Shown here piece after piece: positions 42,445 to 64,000 of a DNA stretch of 64,000 nucleotides. The stretch covers positions 27,532,618 to 27,596,617 of the forward strand of contig OX438747.1 in assembly GCA_949316235.1 (NCBI GenBank), written 5' to 3'. Source of the stretch: Oegoconia quadripuncta (lineage: Eukaryota; Arthropoda; Insecta; Lepidoptera; Autostichidae). Each line of letters opens with the position of its first letter. Positions within the stretch are counted from its first letter, which is position 1. The notes under the pieces were generated by a model that saw only the letters and a program-made list of their open reading frames with translations, searched no databases and was not told the origin of the DNA. A program made the translations under genes and the position numbers.

Positions 42445-42450
42445 TTTATT
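42445..42450 (-). terminator. Candidate polyadenylation signal of the zinc-finger gene
   Basis: The minus-strand AATAAA nearest to the convergent RanGAP end, about 875 bp past the zinc-finger stop. No AATAAA was seen closer to the stop. An AATATA lies near 43310, so an earlier end is possible. Confidence 0.4.
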
Positions 42451-42489
42451 GAGTTACCTAATTATAATGAAGGAACTGCAACAGTTTGT

Positions 42490-43290
42490 ATTCCGAGCGA
42501 GAGTTCTGCATGCCCTTCTGAAGGTAGATAGTCCCTACGTGATTCAAATTAGCCGCCGGTACCAGGCTGACATAACCGAGTGAGTCACTGCATAGCTTAC
42601 TGAAGGTAGACGGTGCCCTACGTGACTTATCATACCCCAGACAATGCCCGCCGGTACCAGACTAACATAGCCGAGCGAGAGTCACTCTGCACGTTCTACT
42701 GAAGGTAGACGGTCCCCTACGTGACTCTATTGCTACTTTGGACCCCAGACTAATGCCCGCCGGTACCAGGCTAACATAACCAAGCGAGAGTCACTCGATC
42801 TACTGAAATTAGACGGTTTTCAAATAATGTGTTTGTGGATAATACTTACCGAGTGAGTCACTGCATGTCTTACTGAAGGTAGACGGTGCCCTACATGACT
42901 CTATTACTACATTGACAATGACCGTCGGTACCAGGCTAACATAACCGAGCGAGAGTCACTCTGCATGCCCAACTGAAGGTAAGACGGTGCCCTACATGAC
43001 TCTATTACTACACTGACAATGACCGTCGGTACCAGGCTAACATAACCGAGCGAGAGTCACTCTGCATGCCCAACTGAAGGTAAGACGGTGCCCTACATGA
43101 CTCTATTACTACATTGACAATGACCGTCGGTACCAGGCTAACATAACCGAGCGAGAGTCGCTCTGCATGCCCAACTGAAGGTAAGACGGTGCCCTACATG
43201 ACTCTATTACTACCTTGACAATGCCCGCCGGTACCAGGCTAACATGACCGAGCGAGAGTCCCTACATCTGGTGTCCTACGTGACAAAAAC
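42490..43290. repeat. 101-bp satellite array between the convergent 3' ends
   Basis: About seven to eight units. Units starting GAGAGTCACTCTGCATGCCC at 42951, 43052 and 43153 are exactly 101 bp apart and nearly identical. Units further left are more diverged and of variable length. Core blocks are CGTCGGTACCAGGCTAACAT, AACTGAAGGTAAGACGGTGC and CCTACATGACTCTATTACTA. Confidence 0.9.
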
Positions 43291-43323
43291 GTGTTTGTTT
43301 GTTTGAAACTATATTGGGCTAAG

Positions 43324-55967
<12,644 letters not shown>

Positions 55968-55999
55968 CTGAAATCAAAATCCAATCAAATCATATATAT

Positions 56000-56631
56000 T
56001 TATTAATTGAAATGGTACATTGAAACATAGAATCTACATAATAATACTGAATTGCAACTGTACCACTAGTGCCTGAACTAGGAAAATCCTGTGTTTCAGG
56101 CGAAGCTAGGGCTTCTATAAATTAAAATAATATAACCATCTGTAGGTGCAAACTAGATATCTATAAATAAACCAGGTATACAGTATAAATCTATGCTTAA
56201 AGGCCTCTTCAAGACAGTCAATAACTTCTCTGTATCCTCGTAGGACAAATTTTTAAGAAATTTGTGCAGTATGTTATTAAGTGAGTAGATAAAGTTAGTT
56301 ATATTTTTAAGAGGAATTATAAAACAAGCGAATAAAAAAAAACTTTGCGACTGATGATGACATACCTACTGTTTTAATAACTTGAGCGGTATGTATTTGA
56401 GTAAGCGAATAATTAACTTAACTAACGACGAATATTGATTAATAATAAAATCCAGAACGAGCTTACAAAAAGTGGGTTGTGATTAATCCATTTCAGATAT
56501 TAAAATTTTATTTCAGTGACTACATTACTAAGTGAGTGACTACATTACTAAGTGAGCGACTGGATATACAAAGAGGGCAACTAAAGCATAACTGCACCCC
56601 GACATGGTTTGGTTAGGTTCGAAGGGTATGG
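56000..56631. other. AT-rich sequence upstream of the last visible zinc-finger exon, no gene seen
   Basis: No exon continuing the zinc-finger frame was found. A short direct repeat (GTGACTACATTACTAAGTGA) occurs at 56516-56553. The earlier exons are therefore probably right of the LINE, beyond the window. Confidence 0.45.
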
Positions 56632-57278
56632 GGTGCGATGTCAGGCAACCTCCCAGTGTGCCTGATGGCTACTGGTCCCCCTGGATACGTCTGGAGGGAA
56701 GAGTAGTCGTTGGGCCGGTGCACCCTGGGCATCGGCCAATAACTTCCCACTTTAAGGGATCTTATTGGCCGATGGCGAGTAGCCTGACATGGGGGGCTCC
56801 TCCGCGTGTCCCTCTGGTTTAGCAGAGGGCACTGTGGATGGAGCAGGGTGACGCTCCTCTCTTAGTAGGGGTGTAAGGGCGGGCTTGGTGTGCACTCGCA
56901 CTGCCACCGAGCAGGCGGGGGAGGAATTTCCTACCCCTTGCCACCGTCGGGCTCGTAATCCGGGACTGCAGTGTCGTGGTCATGTCTCGCGGCTGCGGTC
57001 CGGGACCGAGGGTCTTGGCTTAACCGCCCGGACCACGAGGAAGGAAAACCTCTATAAAAACCAGCCCAAGTTTCGGCGTTGGGGCAACGCGGCGCCGAAT
57101 GCCCTCGTCGTCCTACTTTCTTGCGAAAGTGGGAGGACGAGGGAAGGTGGAGGGCATACTCCATCACGAGCGGCCACCCTGGGGTACCGCCCGACCCCCC
57201 AGGCGTAATAGGGTTACCCGGGTGCAGAGGGCACCGCCCGGGTGGACCACCCTTTCCCTCATTCTCGTGGGTACAAAA

Positions 57279-59711
57279 ATGAGCGTACAAAGAACCCCCC
57301 CCAAACAAATAATAAGTCCCAAAAAAAACGAAAATAATAAGTCCTACATTGTCAAAGGCCGAACCCCGCCCACCAGGGTGTTTGTTAACATGCAGAGGGA
57401 GGTCGAGGAGCCGGGTGCGGTTGGAGGGAACATAAACCTCCTCGGGCCCTCCCACGAGTCTCCGACAGCACCGCAGGGCGTTAGGCCGGTCGTTGTGCTG
57501 TCGGACTCCGAATTGGCGATGTCGTCGCCGGCTTTATTGCTGTCGTCACCGGCCCCGGGGATGTCACTCCGGAGCCGAGGACGAAAGCAAGTACTCGTGC
57601 AGCCGGCGACGAGGTTAATCGATGTGGCGGCTGGGAGAGAAGAGTGTTTCTCTCCACGGAGGGTACTCGCAAGAGACCTTCCGGGAGAGCTCTTCACTCC
57701 CGAGCCGAAAGAAGGTGCGGCGCCGGTTTTCCCGGCGCCCTCGGACCAGGCCCGCAAACGACTGCGGGCGTCCGCGTCGTCGCGGTCAGACGAGTCGCCA
57801 AGTGGCGAATCGTCCGACTCCAGACCGCTAGCGAGGCCCAGAACATCAGGGCCCGCTAAACGACCGAAGAAGGGGCGCCCGCCAACCACGGGGAAGTATG
57901 TGGGCCTGGCGAAGGCCAAGGCTGAACTCCTGGAGCTCAGGCTCCAGGAGCTTCAGCTGGAGGCGGAAGAGGAGGGGGCCGGGATGGTCCGCGAGGCGAG
58001 TGGCAGGAGGACTGCGCGCCTTGCGGACTCATCCCCGGCCCTAAGCAGCGGCACGGAGGGGGGTGGTGGCAGCACTGCGGAGGCCCTGAATGAGCAGGTG
58101 CAGAGCAGTGTCGCCACCATCCTCCACATTGCGGCTAAGTCCGGCAATCTTAAGGGCACGTTTGTAAAAGCCCTTAAGATTGCCGCCTCCTCCATAAAAG
58201 AGGCGACGGAGGACCTCAAAACGAGGACTGTCTCCGACGAGACTGCCCGGCTGGCCGCCGAAAACCGCCGCCTAAAGGCCGATATGGCCGAGCTCCGGAA
58301 GGAATTAGGCGAGCTGCGGGCCAGTCTCGAGCGGTCTCGGGCGGCGGAGGCACAGGTGCGGGTGCAACCTTCCCCTCCAGGGAAGGATCAAGACCTCGAG
58401 CGCACCATCATGGAGCGAGTCGGCTCCATGGTGGGCGCGAGGCTCGAGGCCCTGGAGGGGAGGTTGCTCCCCGCACAGCGGGTGCGGCCGCCGTTGGCGG
58501 CGGACAAGAGGGCGGCCAAAACATCTAGGCCGTCCTCTTCTGGTGCAGTCACGGCCGCCGCCTCTCTCAACAGGCGGCCATCGCCACCCGCGCCTGACGC
58601 CGCGCCCAAGTCCCCGGCAGCGACCATCTCGCCGGGGAAAAGGGCCTCTAAAAAGAAGAAGGGTCCGGCGAAGAAAGGGGCTGCCGGACCCTCAAAACAG
58701 ACTCCGAGGGAACCTCGACCACTGCCACCCGCGCCCACGTCTATGGACGAGAGCTGGGTGACAGTGGCTAAAAAGGGACGTAAGCCCCGAGCACAAGCGC
58801 CCGGGGCTCAACAAGTGGCGGCTGCCAGACCTCCCAATCCCCCCTCAACAACATCGAGGGGGAAGAAAAAGAAGACGGGAGGTCAGAAGAAGAAGGGGGC
58901 TGGCCTTAGGGCGCCCAGATCCGCGGCCGTTGTCCTCACCCTACAACCGGGGGCTGGAGACAAGGGCATAACATATAAGTCGGTGATGACCGAGGCTAAG
59001 GCGAAAATCGACCTGGAGAGCCTCGGCATCACCGGCCTAAGATCCCGTACGGCGCGGACGGGGGCTCAAATATTGGAGGTCCCAGGAGCCACCAGCGGCG
59101 GCAAGGCGGACTCCCTCGCCGCAAGGCTGAGGGAGGTCCTGGGTGAGGCAGACGTGAGGGTGTCCAGGCCCACGAAGTGCGCAGATCTGCGCATTTCGGG
59201 CCTGGACGAATCTGTCTCACCTGAAGAGGTCGCCGCCGCGGTGGCCAAGGCGGGGGGGTGTGCGGTCGAGGCGGTCAGGGCTGGCCAAATCGTCCGCACA
59301 CCCTTCACCCAGGGGACCTCCTGGGTGCAGTGCCCGGTGGCGGCCGCCAAAAAGGTGGCCGGGGGGCGCCTGCTGGTCGGCTGGGTCTCGGCCCAGGTCA
59401 AGCTCCTGGAGACCCGGCCGACGAAGTGCTACCGATGCCTCATGTTCGGCCACGTGAGGCTGACGTGCACTTCGGCGATCGACCGCAGCGGTGAGTGCTA
59501 CCGCTGCGGCGAGGCAGGCCACCTGGCCAGGGAGTGCTCGGCCGCTCCCCGCTGCTCACTGTGCGTGGCAGCGGGGAAGCCCGCCGAGCACCGGGCGGGG
59601 AGCAGGGCCTGCAAGGGGGCGAATGCCCCCAAGCGTGCAGGCTCCAAGGCGGCCGGACGGACCCCGGCCGCCGTTGCTCCCAATAAGGACCCAGTGAATG
59701 CGGCCAAGTGA
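57279..59711 (+). CDS. LINE ORF1 (gag-like nucleic-acid-binding protein), 810 aa
   Basis: ORF1 proteins of R1-clade LINEs coat the element RNA and help target integration. I chose the ATG in ACAAAAATGAGC (57279) for its context. An in-frame ATG at 57099 would add 60 residues that look like UTR. A coiled-coil-like helix (ENRRLKADMAELRKELGELR) lies near residues 325-345. Ala/Pro/Lys-rich tracts with KKKKG blocks follow, then three cysteine knuckles near the C-terminus: CYRCLMFGHVRLTC, CYRCGEAGHLAREC and a CSLC-type one. The frame is open throughout and its stop overlaps the ORF2 start. Confidence 0.88.
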   Translation: MSVQRTPPKQIISPKKNENNKSYIVKGRTPPTRVFVNMQREVEEPGAVGGNINLLGPSHESPTAPQGVRPVVVLSDSELAMSSPALLLSSPAPGMSLRSRGRKQVLVQPATRLIDVAAGREECFSPRRVLARDLPGELFTPEPKEGAAPVFPAPSDQARKRLRASASSRSDESPSGESSDSRPLARPRTSGPAKRPKKGRPPTTGKYVGLAKAKAELLELRLQELQLEAEEEGAGMVREASGRRTARLADSSPALSSGTEGGGGSTAEALNEQVQSSVATILHIAAKSGNLKGTFVKALKIAASSIKEATEDLKTRTVSDETARLAAENRRLKADMAELRKELGELRASLERSRAAEAQVRVQPSPPGKDQDLERTIMERVGSMVGARLEALEGRLLPAQRVRPPLAADKRAAKTSRPSSSGAVTAAASLNRRPSPPAPDAAPKSPAATISPGKRASKKKKGPAKKGAAGPSKQTPREPRPLPPAPTSMDESWVTVAKKGRKPRAQAPGAQQVAAARPPNPPSTTSRGKKKKTGGQKKKGAGLRAPRSAAVVLTLQPGAGDKGITYKSVMTEAKAKIDLESLGITGLRSRTARTGAQILEVPGATSGGKADSLAARLREVLGEADVRVSRPTKCADLRISGLDESVSPEEVAAAVAKAGGCAVEAVRAGQIVRTPFTQGTSWVQCPVAAAKKVAGGRLLVGWVSAQVKLLETRPTKCYRCLMFGHVRLTCTSAIDRSGECYRCGEAGHLARECSAAPRCSLCVAAGKPAEHRAGSRACKGANAPKRAGSKAAGRTPAAVAPNKDPVNAAK

Positions 59712-62700
59712 TGGGCATTCACCGGGTCCTTCAGGCGAACATCAACCACTGCGCCGGTGCGCAGGACCTCCTCCTGCAATCCATGGCGCAGTGGTCGATC
59801 GATGTCGCCGTGGCCGCCGAGCCCTACTACGTCCCCCCCAGTGATAACTGGGCAGCGGACGTGGACGGTTCGGTGGCCATTATAACTAAAAGAGGGGCAG
59901 AGGGCATACTGCCCCCTCCCACCTTGTCGAGGGGTCGAGGCTTTGTGGCGATCCGCTGGGGAGAGATATGCCTAATTGGGGTGTATTTCTCCCCCAACAG
60001 GACTCTCGCCGAGTTCGAAGCGTTCCTGGACCAGGTAGGGGCCCTTATTGGGCAGACCCTACCGTGTCCGGCGCTCGTCGTGGGTGACCTCAACGCCAAG
60101 TCCTTGGCTTGGGGTTGTCCCGCGACGGACACTCGGGGAGATTTCCTCGCGGAGTGGGCGACGGCTGCCGGCCTCGTGGTTCTGAACCAGGGGTCCGCCA
60201 ACACCTGCGTGCGCTGGCAGGGGGGGTCCATCGTGGACGTTTCGTTCACGACCCCCGCCGTCGCACGGCGTGTCCGTGAGTGGAGGGTTCTGGAGGATGT
60301 GGAGACGTTGTCGGACCACTTGTACGTCCGGTTCGACGTCTCCACAGCCACAGAACGCACGGACACGCGCCGTCGTCCCGACAGCCGAGCCTCGGCCCGA
60401 TGGGCCTTGTCAAGCCTGAATCGCGAAGCGGTGGAGATTGCTTCCATTGTCCAGGCCTGGGTAACACCTTCCAGGCCTGTGGAGGTCGAGGTCGAGAGTG
60501 AATGGTTCCGGGATGCGCTGTCGCAGATCTGCGACGCCAGCATGTCCCGGGCCAAATTTCGACCTCCGAAGCGTCAGGTGTACTGGTGGTCTCAGGGGAT
60601 CGGAGAAATCCGGTCCCGGTGTGTGGCGGCGAGACGCCAGTACACCCGGGCCCGCCGTAGGCGGGTCCGTGACGCCGACATGGAAGCCCAGCTGTACGGT
60701 GCCTATCGGGAGTTGAAGAAGGCCCTACAGCTCTCCATCGCCGACGCGAAGGCTAGTGCCAGAGCGGAGCTCCTCGAGACTCTGAACCGTGATCCATGGG
60801 GGAGGCCGTACAAGATGGTCAGGGGCAAACTTCGCCCCTGGTCGCCCCCCCTGACGGCGAGTCTCGAGCCTCGACTGCTGGTGGAGGTTGTTTCGTCGCT
60901 GTTTCCGAACAGGGCGGAACACCTCCCTCCAGCGATGGCGCCCCCGCGACGTCACGCTGACGTCGCGGATGTGAGCGCGGAAGTCGAGGTCCCTCCGGTA
61001 ACGGAGGGAGAGCTAGGCGCGGCCGTGTTGAGGATGAAATCCAAAAACACGGCTTCGGGACCCGATGGAGTCCCGGGACGCGTCCTGGCTCTGGCACTGG
61101 AGGCCCTCGGGGGGAGATTCCGTGGTCTACTGGACGCCTGTCTTCGGTCCGGCCGTTTTCCAGCTATCTGGAAAATCCCCCTCAGCCTACCGTCCGATCG
61201 TGCTACTAGACGAGGTCGACAAGCTCTTTGAGCGCATTATATGCTGTCGCCTCGTCAAGCACCTCCGAGACGTGGGCCCCGATCTGTCCGAACATCAGTT
61301 CGGATTCCGGGAGGGAAGGTCGACCGTGGATGCGGTCGGCCGGATCAGAGCCCTCTCGGAAGAGGCGGCCGCCCAGGGCGGGGTGTTGCTGGCGGTGTCG
61401 TTGGACATCGCGAACGCCTTTAACACCCTTCCCTGGGCCTGCATTATGGAGGCACTCCGCTACCATAACGTGCCTCCATACCTGCGCCTCATGGTCGGGG
61501 CCTACCTTTCGCAGAGATACGTTGAGTATCCGGTCCGGGACGGTACGCTGGCAAGGTGGGAAACGTCGTGCGGTGTTCCGCAGGGGTCGGTTTTAGGCCC
61601 TCTCCTGTGGAACGTCGGCTACGACTGGGTGCTGCGGGGCGAACTCCTTCCCGGAGCAGAGGTCACCTGTTATGCGGACGACACGCTGGTGACCTCCCGG
61701 GGGAGCTCGTACCGAGAAGCGGCACGCCTCGCCACTGTGTCAGTAGCACAGGTGGTGAGGCGCATAAGGATGCTCGGCCTGGAGGTGGCCCTCCATAAGT
61801 CCGAGGCGCTGTGTTTCCACGGCGCCCGGAAGGGGCCATCTCCCGGCGCGAGCATCCAGGTTGGTGGCACTCGAATCGAGGTCAAGCCCGAGATGAAATA
61901 TCTCGGACTTGTCCTCGACCCGCGCTGGAGTTTCCGTGGGCACTTCGCCCGCCTGGCCCCCCGATTGATCGCGGCATCGGCTGCCCTAAGGCGGCTGATG
62001 CCAAACATCGGGGGGCCCGAGTCGGCAAGCCGCCGCCTCTACATGGGGGTGGTGCGGTCGATGGCCCTTTACGGGGCCCCGATCTGGGCGGAGACCCTGA
62101 CGGCCCGTAATATCGCCCTCTTGAGGAGACCTCAGAGGGTGATGGCCGTCAGCGTCATACACGGATACCGCACCATCTCTTTTGAGGCGGCGTGCGCATT
62201 GGCGGGCACACCTCCCTGGGACCTGGAGGCGGAGGCCCAGGCGTCACTGTACAAGTGGCGCAAGGGCCTCCTCCTCCGGGGCGAGCATCCTGCTCCCAGG
62301 GAGGTGGAAGTGCGGAAACTCCAGGCTCGACAGTCCGTGTTGGGGATCTGGGGGGTAAGGCTGGCCTCGCCAGGGGCCGGCCACCGGACTGTCGAGGCGC
62401 TCCGCCCAGTAATAAGGGACTGGACGGAGCGCATGCGGGGCTCGCTTACCTTCCGGGCGGTGCAGGTTCTCTCGGGGCATGGTTGCTTCGGGAGATACCT
62501 GCACCGGATCGCCGGACGGGAAGCGACCGACGAGTGTCATCACTGTGGCTGCCACGAGGACACGGCGCAGCACACCCTTGAGGAATGCCCAGCCTGGGCA
62601 GGGGAGCGCCGCGACCTCGTCGCAGCGGTAGGGGACGATCTCTCCTTGCCGGCCATAGTCAAGGCTATGGTCGGCGACGAGAGGTCGTGGAAAGCGGTCC

Positions 62701-62840
62701 TCTCCTTCTGCGAGAGCGTGATCTCGCAGAAGGAGGCGGCGGAGAGAGAGAGGGAGGCCGATCCCTCCTCTCATCCCATCCGCCGCAGACGCACTGGGAC
62801 CCGGAGAAGGGCGTATGCCCACCTTCTCCCCCCTACCTAG
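59711..62840 (+). pseudogene. LINE ORF2 (endonuclease - reverse transcriptase), broken by a frameshift near 61172
   Basis: The first part (59711-61231 frame) is an AP-type endonuclease: QANINHC start, VAAEPYY, VGDLNAKSLAWGC, LSDHLYVRFDV. Its end enters the reverse transcriptase (SGPDGVPG). After FPAIWK (about 61157-61174) the frame changes. The second frame resumes at PSAYRPIVLLDEVDKLFERI and carries FGFREGRSTVDAV, SLDIANAFNTLPW, GVPQGSVLGPLLWN, the catalytic CYADDTLV and a terminal CHHCGCHEDTAQHTLEEC knuckle. Compared with R1-type proteins as I remember them, roughly 14-15 residues between the two parts also seem missing. A small deletion therefore probably caused the break. The rest is uninterrupted, pointing to a young but dead copy or an assembly error. 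Confidence 0.88.
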
Positions 62841-63212
62841 CGAGGCTGGGTGGTGACTCGGGGGAGTCACCACCCACACGCAAGCCTCGCGAGAAGGCGC
62901 GCGTGGTGTTCCCACGCGCCTTCTTGAGGTGGCTGGACCAGGAGATTCCTCCCTGCTCCAGCCTATAGGAGGGCCCGCCGCCGCCGTTGCCCTGGCGGCG
63001 GGCGCCGCGCTGGCGTGGCTGCGGACGATTACCGAGGGGTACCCGTGGCCACGCCGTTTCGGTGCGCGCGGAGGAACACCGGGGGGTTTTTAGTGGGTAG
63101 GACCGCTCCCGTCTGGAGCGGTGAGTCCCACATATCCTCGCCGCTGACCCCCGTCAGCGGCGGGTCGAACGCGTAAATATGTTTTCCCCCCGTCAAAAAA
63201 AAAAAAAAAAAA

Positions 63213-63264
63213 GGTTAGAAGGGTATGGCGGAAGCGAGCCGCGGATCGCCCGCCATACCCTTCG
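63213..63264. repeat. Perfect 14-bp stem inverted repeat at the LINE 3' target site
   Basis: GAAGGGTATGGCGG (63218-63231) and CCGCCATACCCTTC (63250-63263) are exact reverse complements around an 18-nt loop. The left arm overlaps the LINE's target duplication. TTAGGTT lies on both sides of the element. Confidence 0.8.
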
Positions 63265-63689
63265 TGTTAGGTTGACATGTAAGAATTACATTTGCCAAAT
63301 ATAGAAAAAAATACAGGACGTAACGTTGACACTCAAACAAATATTAGGTCGCTCCAATATTATGAAGCTTCTCATTTTGTTTTTTAAGTAACTCAAATTC
63401 ATGTTTGTAAGTTGCTGTTCTGTTGATTTCTCGTCACTCGCAGTCAGTCGCTCACTTAATAATAACCTAAATTAATTAATTTTGAAACTTCAAAATGTAA
63501 TTTACAGTCACTCGTTTTATTGCTACCCTATTTTTAAAAGAAAGGGGTCTATAATATATCGCTAATATTGCATTACTAATAAAGTGAAAACATACATGCT
63601 TGTGTTAAATTATTTTCCTTCTTAGTTTCTTTGCCCGCAACGGACTTACACAGACAGTTGACGATAATATCATCAATGCATGTTTTTAA

Positions 63690-63980
63690 GTTAAGGAAAA
63701 TTGTGATAAAAATGATGTCAATACAAGAAATAAAGATAAACTTGCAGGTCACATAAGTCGCCTCCGCAAAGTCAGTAATTCATTCGCTTTTTCAATAAGG
63801 TTCCTGATAATATACAAAATCTTCTTTTCAATGAATTTAAAAAGACAATAAATTTAAAACAGATTAATAATGATATATTATTGTGCGTTTTCATATTACA
63901 AAAACCTGTTTATAAAAGGGCAACCTGAGTTTCTTGCTTGTTTTTCTCAGGTACAAAATAAAGCATTTTTGATTATGACC
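63690..63980 (+). mobile_element. CR1/Jockey-like LINE 3' end, eroded
   Basis: GATAAACTTGCAGGTCACAT and TCGCCTCCGCAAAGTCAGTA match 54240-54290. The C-terminal codons and UTR are partly deleted. It ends AATAAAGCATTTTTGATT. Confidence 0.6.
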
Positions 63981-63984
63981 AAAC

Positions 63985-64000
63985 TAAGGCCCGTATTAAT
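63985..64000. mobile_element. Start of another AGGCCCGTATTAAT MITE, cut by the window edge
   Basis: AAGGCCCGTATTAAT equals the left terminus of the MITE at 49238-49568. Confidence 0.45.

Larger units (their letters stand above)
56632..63212 (+). mobile_element. Near full-length R1-clade non-LTR retrotransposon
   Basis: 5' UTR 56632-57278, ORF1 57279-59711, ORF2 59711-62840 (frameshifted), 3' UTR 62841-63194 and an 18-nt poly(A) (63195-63212). The flanks GGTTCGAAGGGTATGG (56616-56631) and GGTTAGAAGGGTATGG (63213-63228) form a 16-bp target duplication with one difference. High GC and CpG content contrasts with the AT-rich host DNA. Domain order (CCHC gag, AP endonuclease, reverse transcriptase, C-terminal zinc knuckle) is that of R1/SART/TRAS-type LINEs. 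It lies opposite in orientation to the zinc-finger gene. Confidence 0.92.

Noticed and set aside
57344..57919. A 191-codon minus-strand frame in the LINE and many similar frames at 58000-62900
   Set aside because: They are shadows of ORF1 and ORF2 caused by high GC. None has a recognisable domain.
56616..63228. Insertion of the large LINE specifically into telomeric TTAGG repeats
   Set aside because: Only one partial TTAGG unit lies on each side and no array is present, so telomeric targeting is not supported.

Overview
This window is eukaryotic, intron-rich, AT-rich DNA from an insect, most likely a butterfly or moth (Lepidoptera). The genes are split by short exons with GT-AG introns. The introns are packed with tRNA-derived SINEs, CR1/Jockey- and RTE-type LINE ends with TTGATTT-like tails, Lep1-type Helitrons, mariner elements and an R1-clade LINE, all typical of lepidopteran genomes. 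The species cannot be named from the sequence alone.

Layout. (1) 1139-20287, minus strand: the first 11 coding exons (407 codons) of the IRP1/cytosolic aconitase gene; its 3' half lies beyond the left edge. (2) 20288-21155: a short intergenic region between two divergently transcribed genes. (3) 21156-42409, plus strand: a complete 12-exon RanGAP gene (557 aa). Its fourth intron holds a complete single-exon ALG2 gene on the opposite strand (27545-28807). Its eighth intron holds a mariner element with an open transposase frame (38102-39178). (4) 42409-42450: RanGAP and the next gene meet tail to tail, with polyadenylation signals about 30 bp apart. (5) 43324-55967, minus strand: eight exons of a C2H2 zinc-finger gene whose 5' end was not found. 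(6) 56632-63212, plus strand: a near full-length, GC-rich R1-clade non-LTR retrotransposon, with ORF1, a TGATG junction, ORF2 and a poly(A) tail. It is flanked by an imperfect 16-bp target duplication, and ORF2 is frameshifted. (7) 63213-64000: repeat-rich flank.

The four host genes have unrelated housekeeping or regulatory roles: iron sensing/aconitase, the Ran GTPase cycle at the nuclear envelope, N-glycan assembly on the ER, and DNA binding. Their link is positional: a divergent promoter pair, a nested antisense gene and a convergent 3' pair. Exon limits were set by hand from reading frame, splice-site consensus and remembered family sequence. All phases join without a break, so most boundaries are firm.

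The most unusual sequence features are: a minisatellite of about 20 copies of a 50-bp unit in RanGAP intron 3, which has copied the end of exon 3 together with its 5' splice site; a second minisatellite (about 71 bp) just after exon 5; a dispersed 101-bp satellite seen in three places, one of them between the convergent 3' ends; a 95-bp-arm foldback; and a SINE-RTE composite present twice with the same junction. No new enzymatic or defence system was found. The novelty here lies in repeat biology and gene architecture.
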